From positions 1-38,362 of the forward strand of contig JAEWDP010000010.1 of assembly GCA_023390055.1 (NCBI GenBank): a DNA stretch of 38,362 nt, given 5' to 3'. The DNA is from Pseudomonadota bacterium. Lineage in GTDB: Bacteria > Pseudomonadota > Alphaproteobacteria > Rhizobiales > Rhizobiaceae. Below the pieces are notes generated by a model, which did no database searches, was not told the DNA's origin, and worked only from the letters and a program-made list of their open reading frames with translations. Position numbers and translations under genes: made by a program. Positions within the stretch are counted from its first letter, which is position 1; each line of letters opens with the position of its first letter. Below are positions 32,450 to 38,362 of this stretch, one piece after another.

Positions 32450-32488
32450 GAATATGGCGCATCTCGGAATGCGCCATATTCTTTCTCT
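32450..32488 (+). terminator. Strong terminator after the BI-1 gene
   Basis: A perfect 13-bp inverted repeat, GAATATGGCGCAT / ATGCGCCATATTC, with a 6-base loop is followed by TTTCTCT. It lies 14 bases past the stop and closes the sigma/anti-sigma/BI-1 unit. Confidence 0.85.
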
Positions 32489-32577
32489 GCGCACCACTCA
32501 TTCGAGATGCCTTATTTCCATCGGCCTGCTGGCGTCTATAGTGTTGCATTCGGAAATCTAGGCAGACTGAGTAGCAT

Positions 32578-33570
32578 ATGACAAAAAAGAAAGTTCTGGT
32601 CGTTGGCGGCGCCGGCTATATTGGCTCCCACACCTGCCTCGTTCTGGCCGAACGGGGGTATCAGCCGATTGTCTTTGATAATCTTTCCAATGGACATGCA
32701 GAGTTTGCGCGCTGGGGACCTCTGGAAGTCGGGGATATTCGTGACCGAGCCAGGCTCGATGAAATCTTTGCAATGTACAGACCTGATGCCGTCCTGCATT
32801 TTGCTGCGCTGATTGAAGTCGGACAATCCGTGAATGACCCTGCTGCCTTCTATGATAACAATGTAGTGGGAGCCCTGACCCTCTTGGCTGCGACCCTTGC
32901 AACAGGCGTCGAAGCTTTTGTCTTTTCCTCCACATGCGCAACTTACGGGCTGCCCGAATACGTGCCAATGGATGAGACGCACCGCCAGGTACCAATCAAT
33001 CCATACGGGACGACCAAGTGGATCATCGAACAGGCACTCAAGGACTTTGGAACCTACAAGAACCTGCGCTCGGTGATGTTGCGCTATTTCAATGCGGCAG
33101 GAGCCGATCCTGACGGTAGGATTGGAGAATGGCATACGCCGGAAACGCACGCTGTCCCACTGGCGATCGAGGCCGCACTTGGTCGGCGGGAAGGGTTCAA
33201 GGTATTCGGAAGTGACTATGAAACACGCGATGGCACGTGTGTGCGTGATTATGTTCATGTCCTTGACCTTGCGGATGCTCATGTCCGGGCGGTGGACTAC
33301 CTCTTGAATGGTGGTCAAACCGTAGAGCTGAACCTTGGAACCGGCGAAGGCACGACCGTAAAGGAATTGCTAGCCGCAATCTCAGAGGTCTCAGGTAGGC
33401 CATTTCCGGTTGAATACGTTAGTCGCCGAACTGGAGATTCCACTTCTCTTGTTGCCAAGAATGATAAAGCGCGGGAGATCCTCGGCTGGCAGCCGAGATA
33501 TGGTCTCCGCGACATTATCCAAAGCGCATGGAACTGGCACTTGCGCACAAATGCAGGTGAGGTGCGTTGA
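32578..33570 (+). CDS. exoB: UDP-glucose 4-epimerase ExoB/GalE
   Basis: This enzyme interconverts UDP-glucose and UDP-galactose and so supplies galactose for ExoY and for lipopolysaccharide. The 330-residue protein is a short-chain dehydrogenase-type epimerase: GGAGYIGSH (10-18) binds NAD, SST (117-119 region) and Y143-x3-K147 (NPYGTTK) form the catalytic set, and RYFNAAGADPDGRIGE follows. It lies apart from the main exo cluster, 30 kb from exoZ, next to which it sits in Sinorhizobium. It has its own upstream gap after a strong terminator, so it is likely transcribed alone; the ribosome site is weak. Confidence 0.93.
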   Translation: MTKKKVLVVGGAGYIGSHTCLVLAERGYQPIVFDNLSNGHAEFARWGPLEVGDIRDRARLDEIFAMYRPDAVLHFAALIEVGQSVNDPAAFYDNNVVGALTLLAATLATGVEAFVFSSTCATYGLPEYVPMDETHRQVPINPYGTTKWIIEQALKDFGTYKNLRSVMLRYFNAAGADPDGRIGEWHTPETHAVPLAIEAALGRREGFKVFGSDYETRDGTCVRDYVHVLDLADAHVRAVDYLLNGGQTVELNLGTGEGTTVKELLAAISEVSGRPFPVEYVSRRTGDSTSLVAKNDKAREILGWQPRYGLRDIIQSAWNWHLRTNAGEVR

Positions 33571-33697
33571 TTTAGAGTTTAATGATCTATTATTTGCCAT
33601 TTTTGGATCATTCTGGAGGCATAATCGTTCTCTCCAACTGAAATCGTATCCGTATCCGCGGATGGTAAGGACACGGAACTTTCAAAGGAGATTACAC

Positions 33698-34231
33698 ATG
33701 AAGAAGATCCTCACGCTCGTTCTCCCAGCTTCTGCAATTGCATGCGCAGGAATGACAACGGTAAATGCCGCAGATGCCGTTTCCTACAATGAACCGGTAC
33801 CTACCTATCAGGAACTCGATACCCGAAATGGCGTGAAGATCGGCTATCTGGCCTGCGATATCGGAGGTGGCGTCGGTTATGTGCTTGGCTCGGCCAAGGA
33901 AGTAAACTGCGTCTTCACGTCCATGGATGGCGCGCGAAGCGACCACTATACGGGCGCTATCCGGAAGATGGGGATCGATCTTGGCTTCACTACGCGAGGC
34001 AAGATGGTTTGGGCAGTCTTTGCTCCGACGGCCGGTATTCACTCCGGTTCCCTCGGAGGCCTTTATCAGGGGGCAAGTGTGGAAGCGACCGTCGGAGCCG
34101 GAGTTGGAGCCAACGTCCTTGTCGGGGGAACTTCGGGATCAATTCATTTGCAGACAGTGAGTGTTCAAGGGCAACTAGGACTTAATGTCGCAGCTACCGG
34201 AACTTCAATGACGCTTACGGCCATCAACTGA
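33698..34231 (+). CDS. Secreted DUF992 protein
   Basis: The 177-residue protein belongs to the DUF992 family, common in rhizobia and of unknown function. It has a signal peptide (residues 1-24, cleavage near VNA-A25), then a small beta-rich domain with VKIGYLACDIGGGVGYVLGSAKEVNCVF (about 46-73), containing the conserved cysteine pair C53 and C71, and a glycine-rich C-terminal half (AGVGANVLVGGTSGSI). Start is ATG 33698, with AAAGGAG 8 bases upstream; the frame is open much further into exoB. The gene has its own promoter gap and terminator, and an envelope location is likely. Confidence 0.85.
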   Translation: MKKILTLVLPASAIACAGMTTVNAADAVSYNEPVPTYQELDTRNGVKIGYLACDIGGGVGYVLGSAKEVNCVFTSMDGARSDHYTGAIRKMGIDLGFTTRGKMVWAVFAPTAGIHSGSLGGLYQGASVEATVGAGVGANVLVGGTSGSIHLQTVSVQGQLGLNVAATGTSMTLTAIN

Positions 34232-34246
34232 CCGACAATGCTTAGA

Positions 34247-34277
34247 AAATTCCGCTGCGCATCATGCAGCGGAATTT
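34247..34277 (+). terminator. Terminator after the DUF992 gene
   Basis: A perfect 12-bp inverted repeat, AAATTCCGCTGC / GCAGCGGAATTT, with a 7-base loop lies 15 bases past the stop. The A/T ends of the stem supply a short U tail. Confidence 0.8.
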
Positions 34278-34408
34278 GCCATTCGAGCCACACAAGGCTG
34301 AATTGTATGTTTATTGCCTAAAATTCTGTTCTATTTTCCATTTGCTTCGCTAACGCATTGTGCGATTGGACATTTGTTGTGCGCAGGCTAATGGAGTAGC
34401 AAGAAAAA

Positions 34409-35770
34409 ATGGTAAATATCGACGAGAAGCTCGAGCCGATCCTGCAGGAAGTTTTGAAACGCAATGCGGGTGAGCAAGAGTTTCACCAGGCGGTTAGAGA
34501 AGTGCTCGAAAGCTTGGGGCGTGTCATTGCGAAGCACCCGCGCTACCTTGAGAATGCACTTATCGAGAGGATCTGTGAACCTGAGCGGCAGATCATTTTC
34601 CGTGTTCCGTGGGTCGATGATGATGGCCGGGTCCAAATCAACCGCGGGTTCCGAGTTCAATTCAACTCGGCGCTGGGTCCCTATAAAGGCGGCATCCGCT
34701 TTCATCCATCTGTCAATGTGGGCATCATCAAGTTTCTCGGATTCGAGCAGACATTCAAAAATGCACTGACAGGAATGCCAATCGGCGGCGGCAAAGGTGG
34801 ATCCGATTTCAATCCGCGCGGTCGTTCCGAGGGCGAGATCATGCGTTTTTGCCAGTCGTTCATGACAGAACTTCAACGTCATATCGGCGAGTATACCGAT
34901 GTACCAGCGGGTGATATTGGCGTTGGAGGGCGGGAGATCGGTTATATGTTTGGCCAGTACAAGCGCCTGACAAATCGCTATGAAGCGGGCGTTCTGACCG
35001 GTAAAGCACTCTTCTACGGGGGATCTCGCGCCCGCACCGAGGCCACTGGCTACGGGAACACATATTTCGTTCAGTCAATGCTGGCGACCAAGGGTGAGAG
35101 CTTTGACGGAAAGAAGGTGGTGGTTTCCGGTTCCGGCAATGTTGCGATTTATACGATCGAGAAGGTGCAGTCATTCGGAGGCAAGGTTTTGGCTGTCTCC
35201 GACAGTTCCGGATATATCGTCGATGAGAACGGCATAGACCTCAAGCTTCTCAAGGAAATCAAGGAAGTCAGGAGAGCTCGTATCTCTGACTATCTGCGTG
35301 TGAAGGGAGAAGGGAACGGCGCCTTCTTTGTAAAGGCTGATGCTGGCACCATCTGGGATGTTCCCTGCGATGTGGCTATGCCATCTGCGACGCAAAATGA
35401 ACTGACAGGCAAGAGTGCCAAGGTTCTTGTCAAGAATGGCGTGATCGCGGTTGGTGAAGGAGCAAACATGCCCTCCACGCCGGACGCAATTCGTACATTC
35501 CAGGAAGCAGGAGTACTTTTTGCACCAGGCAAGGCGGCCAATGCAGGAGGTGTTGCAACCTCTGCTCTTGAAATGCAGCAGAACGCCTCCCGTGACAGCT
35601 GGACCTTTGAGCAGACGGAACAGCGCCTGGCGGCAATAATGCGCAATATTCACGATAGCTGCGCAGGAACAGCCGAGGAATACGGCGCACCTGGTGACTA
35701 CGTTCTCGGCGCGAATATTGCGGGCTTCGTAAAGGTCGCCGAGGCGATGGATGCGCTGGGCGTTATCTGA
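34409..35770 (+). CDS. gdhA: NADP-specific glutamate dehydrogenase
   Basis: The enzyme makes glutamate from 2-oxoglutarate and ammonium. The 453-residue protein matches the class of hexameric small-subunit dehydrogenases: K93 in ALGPYKGGIRFHP (88-100) and catalytic K129 in GMPIGGGKGGSDF (122-134), then DVPAGDIGVGGREIGYMFGQY (about 166-186) and the Rossmann motif VVVSGSGNVAIYTIE (about 232-246). The SGSGNVA pattern fits the NADP-type, biosynthetic form. GGAG sits 12 bases before the ATG. It stands alone behind the DUF992 terminator, with a 165-bp gap to the next gene. A small hairpin (GTCTAC-CCG-GTAGAC, 35791-35805) lies 20 bases downstream. Confidence 0.96.
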   Translation: MVNIDEKLEPILQEVLKRNAGEQEFHQAVREVLESLGRVIAKHPRYLENALIERICEPERQIIFRVPWVDDDGRVQINRGFRVQFNSALGPYKGGIRFHPSVNVGIIKFLGFEQTFKNALTGMPIGGGKGGSDFNPRGRSEGEIMRFCQSFMTELQRHIGEYTDVPAGDIGVGGREIGYMFGQYKRLTNRYEAGVLTGKALFYGGSRARTEATGYGNTYFVQSMLATKGESFDGKKVVVSGSGNVAIYTIEKVQSFGGKVLAVSDSSGYIVDENGIDLKLLKEIKEVRRARISDYLRVKGEGNGAFFVKADAGTIWDVPCDVAMPSATQNELTGKSAKVLVKNGVIAVGEGANMPSTPDAIRTFQEAGVLFAPGKAANAGGVATSALEMQQNASRDSWTFEQTEQRLAAIMRNIHDSCAGTAEEYGAPGDYVLGANIAGFVKVAEAMDALGVI

Positions 35771-35935
35771 TCTTTGGCGGCTCAGCCCTTGTCTACCCGG
35801 TAGACGAGGTGGATCTGCCGCACTGTCGTGTTGTCGGACATTTCCGTGATTGAGTGGAGGCGGGTTGAACCTTGGCGTGATACGGTCTATTCGCCCCCCT
35901 TCTGATGGGCACGCTCAGAGGCAAGGCATTTTCTC

Positions 35936-37033
35936 ATGGTTCAGACACCCTATTACCTGATCGACAAGGCAAAGCTCCTCCGCAACATGGAAAAGATTGC
36001 CTATGTCCGGGAATCCTCGAACGCGAAGGCTCTGTTGGCGCTGAAATGCTTCGCGACCTGGTCGGTATTCGATTTCATGCGGGACTATATGGATGGTACC
36101 ACCTCGTCATCGCTCAATGAAGTCCGGCTCGGCCGCCAACGGTTTGGCAAGGAGACACATGCATACAGCGTCGCCTATGCCGATTACGAAATCGATGAAG
36201 TCATTGGATATGCCGACAAGATCATTTTCAATTCGATCGGTCAACTGGAGCGATTTGCCGACAAGGCTTCTGGCATATACCGTGGATTGCGGTTGAACCC
36301 GCAGGTTTCGTCATCCAGTTTTGACCTTGCGGATCCTGCCCGTCCGTTCTCGCGATTAGGCGAGTGGGACGTGTCTAAGGTAGAGAGGGTCATGGATCGT
36401 ATCAGTGGGTTCATGATCCATAACAATTGTGAGAATAGCGATTTTTCTCTGTTTGACCGTATGCTGGGTGAAATAGAAGAGAAGTTCGGCCAGTTGTTAC
36501 ACAAGGCAGAGTGGGTCAGCCTCGGTGGTGGGATTCATTTCACTGGAGAAAATTATCCAGTTGATCTCTTCGCCGAGAGGCTGAAGCGTTTTTCCGGTCG
36601 TTACGGGGTCCAGGTTTACCTGGAGCCTGGTGAGGCGTCGATTACCAATTCGACGACACTGGAAGTTTGCGTGCTCGACAAGATCTACAATGGCAAAGAC
36701 CTTGTCGTGGTGGATTCGTCCATTGAAGCACATATGTTAGATCTGCTGATCTATCGGGAGAACGCCAAGATCTCGCCGAATGTGGGGCCATATCATTATA
36801 TGGTCTGTGGCAAATCCTGCTTGGCCGGCGATATATTCGGAGAATTCGACTTCCCGAGTGAGCTCAATGTCGGAGATCGCCTGTCGATCCAGGATGCAGC
36901 CGGATATACTATGGTCAAGAAGAACTGGTTTAACGGCGTTAATATGCCGGCAATTGTCATCAGGGAGCTGGATGGCAGCCTCAGGACGGTCCGTGAGTTT
37001 GACTACGCGGATTACGAACAAAGCCTTTCCTAG
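35936..37033 (+). CDS. nspC: Carboxynorspermidine/carboxyspermidine decarboxylase
   Basis: The PLP enzyme removes the carboxyl group from carboxyspermidine or carboxynorspermidine, the last step of the alternative polyamine pathway. The 365-residue protein is an alanine-racemase-fold decarboxylase: the PLP lysine is K37 in ALLALKCFATW (32-42), a glycine-rich phosphate site lies in VSLGGGIHF (about 197-205), the PLP-binding YLEPGEA follows (about 225-231), and CGKSCLAGDIFGEF (about 291-304) carries the active-site Cys. It lies 45 bases ahead of the matching dehydrogenase, as in other alphaproteobacteria. Rhizobia mainly make spermidine this way (family knowledge). Confidence 0.93.
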   Translation: MVQTPYYLIDKAKLLRNMEKIAYVRESSNAKALLALKCFATWSVFDFMRDYMDGTTSSSLNEVRLGRQRFGKETHAYSVAYADYEIDEVIGYADKIIFNSIGQLERFADKASGIYRGLRLNPQVSSSSFDLADPARPFSRLGEWDVSKVERVMDRISGFMIHNNCENSDFSLFDRMLGEIEEKFGQLLHKAEWVSLGGGIHFTGENYPVDLFAERLKRFSGRYGVQVYLEPGEASITNSTTLEVCVLDKIYNGKDLVVVDSSIEAHMLDLLIYRENAKISPNVGPYHYMVCGKSCLAGDIFGEFDFPSELNVGDRLSIQDAAGYTMVKKNWFNGVNMPAIVIRELDGSLRTVREFDYADYEQSLS

Positions 37034-37078
37034 CCTGAGAGGCTTCTGACGATCGGACGTAAGGAGTTGGTCCCCATC

Positions 37079-38320
37079 ATGAAAAAAAACGTGCTTATCA
37101 TTGGCGCTGGTGGTGTTGCGCAGGTTGTGGCCCACAAGTGTGCGCAGAATAATGATGTCCTTGGCGACATTTATATTGCCTCACGAACCAAGTCGAAGTG
37201 CGATGCAATCATTGCGTCTGTACACGAGAAGAAGGCAATGAAACAGCCCGGCGTCCTGGAAGCGCATGCGCTTGATGCCCTGGATATCGAGGCGACGAAG
37301 GAACTTATCGGCAAGACGAAGTCGGAAATCGTCATCAATGTCGGTACGGCTTTCCTCAACATGTCCGTACTGCGCGCCTGCATGGATACAGGTGCTGCTT
37401 ACATCGACACGGCCATCCATGAAGAGCCCAACAAGATCTGCGAAACGCCTCCTTGGTACGGTAACTACGAATGGAAACGCGCCGCAGAATGCGAGAAGAA
37501 GGGTATTACCGCCATCCTTGGTGCCGGTTTTGATCCCGGGGTAGTCAATGCCTATGCGCGTCTCGCCAAGGATGATTATCTCGATAAGGTGACGGACGTT
37601 GATATCGTCGATATTAATGCCGGTAGCCACGGCAGGTATTTCGCGACAAACTTTGACCCCGAAATCAACTTCCGCGAGTTTACGGGCGTTGTCTATTCCT
37701 GGCAGAACAATGCGTGGCAGGTTAACAAGATGTTTGAGATCGGCAAAGACTATGATCTGCCGGTCGTTGGAACGCGACGTGCATACCTTTGTGGCCACGA
37801 TGAAGTCCATTCTCTGGCAAAAAACATGGATGGTGCTGATGTCCGTTTCTGGATGGGATTCGGGGATCATTACATCAACGTTTTCACCGTACTCAAGAAC
37901 ATCGGACTATTGTCGGAAAAGCCGGTCAAACTGGCAGATGGTAGCGAAGTTGTTCCGCTCAAGGTGGTCAAGGCATGCCTGCCGGATCCGGCATCTCTCG
38001 CCCCCGATTACGAAGGTAAGACGTGTATCGGCGATTTCGTGAAGGGAATAAAGGACGGCAAGGAGCGAACGGTGTTCATTTACAATGTCGCCGACCACAA
38101 GGATGCCTATAATGAGGTAGGATCCCAGGGTATCTCCTACACGGCAGGTGTGCCGCCCGTCGCAGCAGCAATGCTCGTCGCCACAGGGGAATGGGATGTC
38201 AAGAAGATGGCCAATGTTGAGGAGCTTCCGCCAAAACCGTTCCTTGATATCTTGAACAGGATTGGCCTGCCGACATGGATACGCGATGAGCAGGGTGAGC
38301 GGCCGCTGACTTTCTCCTGA
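37079..38320 (+). CDS. Carboxynorspermidine/carboxyspermidine dehydrogenase (saccharopine dehydrogenase-like)
   Basis: The enzyme couples a diamine (putrescine or diaminopropane) to aspartate semialdehyde with NADPH, giving the substrate of the decarboxylase encoded just upstream. The 413-residue protein has an N-terminal Rossmann motif VLIIGAGGVAQVVAHKC (5-21), then INVGTAFLNMSVLRACMDTGAAYIDTA (about 88-114), and the conserved AILGAGFDPGVVNAYARLA (about 144-162) of saccharopine-type reductases. I chose ATG 37079, with AAGGAG 12 bases upstream; a TTG at 37067 has no room for a ribosome site. Length equals that of the Vibrio enzyme. A hairpin follows at the edge of the window. Confidence 0.93.
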   Translation: MKKNVLIIGAGGVAQVVAHKCAQNNDVLGDIYIASRTKSKCDAIIASVHEKKAMKQPGVLEAHALDALDIEATKELIGKTKSEIVINVGTAFLNMSVLRACMDTGAAYIDTAIHEEPNKICETPPWYGNYEWKRAAECEKKGITAILGAGFDPGVVNAYARLAKDDYLDKVTDVDIVDINAGSHGRYFATNFDPEINFREFTGVVYSWQNNAWQVNKMFEIGKDYDLPVVGTRRAYLCGHDEVHSLAKNMDGADVRFWMGFGDHYINVFTVLKNIGLLSEKPVKLADGSEVVPLKVVKACLPDPASLAPDYEGKTCIGDFVKGIKDGKERTVFIYNVADHKDAYNEVGSQGISYTAGVPPVAAAMLVATGEWDVKKMANVEELPPKPFLDILNRIGLPTWIRDEQGERPLTFS

Positions 38321-38340
38321 TAAAATCATCCAAGCAGAAG

Positions 38341-38362
38341 TGCCGCGGTCGCTGCCGCGGCA
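38341..38362 (+). terminator. Hairpin at the window edge after the polyamine operon
   Basis: TGCCGCGG and CCGCGGCA form a perfect 8-bp GC-rich stem with a 6-base loop, beginning 20 bases past the stop. The window ends on its last base, so a T run cannot be checked. Confidence 0.6.

Noticed and set aside
32536..33318. A 260-codon open frame antisense to exoB
   Set aside because: The plus-strand frame is an unmistakable epimerase; the antisense frame has no family features and is explained by codon bias.
34366..34394. A TTGGAC-N17-TAATGG promoter for gdhA
   Set aside because: The spacing is right, but the -10 is poor and would overlap the ribosome site, leaving almost no leader.
1..38362. CRISPR arrays, tRNA/rRNA genes, transposons, phage genes
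   Set aside because: I looked for regular repeats, clover-leaf genes, transposase frames and terminal repeats and saw none that hold up.

Overview
The window is chromosome or megaplasmid DNA of an alphaproteobacterium of the order Hyphomicrobiales, most like the Rhizobiaceae. The main evidence is a nearly complete succinoglycan (EPS I) exo cluster whose gene order and predicted proteins match the Sinorhizobium/Agrobacterium family of clusters, together with a DUF992 protein, carboxynorspermidine-type polyamine genes and rhizobial-style ATGA gene overlaps. The genus cannot be fixed from sequence alone. I saw no tRNA, rRNA, insertion sequence, phage gene or CRISPR array.

Layout. Positions 1-148 hold no gene I recognise. 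A TerC-family membrane protein (181-834, minus) is followed by the exo cluster from 1145 to 21309: exoZ, exoQ, exoF and exoY on the minus strand; a 668-bp regulatory gap; exoX and exoU on plus; exoV and exoW on minus; exoT on plus; a 779-bp gap where other rhizobia carry exoI; then exoH-K-L-A-M-O-N-P as one plus-strand run with several 4-bp stop/start overlaps. ExoN supplies UDP-glucose and ExoB (at 32578, about 30 kb from exoZ) supplies UDP-galactose. ExoY primes the lipid carrier with galactose, and ExoA, L, M, O, U and W extend the octasaccharide. ExoZ acetylates, ExoH succinylates and ExoV pyruvylates it. ExoT flips it, ExoQ/ExoP/ExoF polymerise and export it, ExoK trims it, and ExoX restrains the pathway.

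Positions 21408-27308 hold a fumarylpyruvate-hydrolase-like gene and then an oxygen-independent ubiquinone block: ubiT-ubiU-ubiV on the minus strand, preceded by an unidentified cysteine-rich ORF, and divergent ubiD-ubiX on plus overlapping by 4 bp. Together these cover prenylated-FMN-dependent decarboxylation and O2-independent ring hydroxylation, which suggests the host respires without oxygen (inference).

Positions 27313-30215 encode a three-part TRAP transporter (dctP-dctQ-dctM order, minus). Divergent from it is a compact unit of ECF sigma factor, cysteine-free transmembrane anti-sigma factor and Bax-inhibitor-1-like protein, closed by a strong terminator at 32450. After exoB come a secreted DUF992 protein with its own terminator, an NADP-type glutamate dehydrogenase, and the carboxynorspermidine decarboxylase/dehydrogenase pair for polyamines, ending at a hairpin on the last base of the window.

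The best leads for something undescribed are the cysteine-rich ORF in the ubiquinone block, the sigma/anti-sigma/BI-1 unit with a candidate ECF promoter that would give a leaderless message, and the structured AT-rich exoX-exoY control region.
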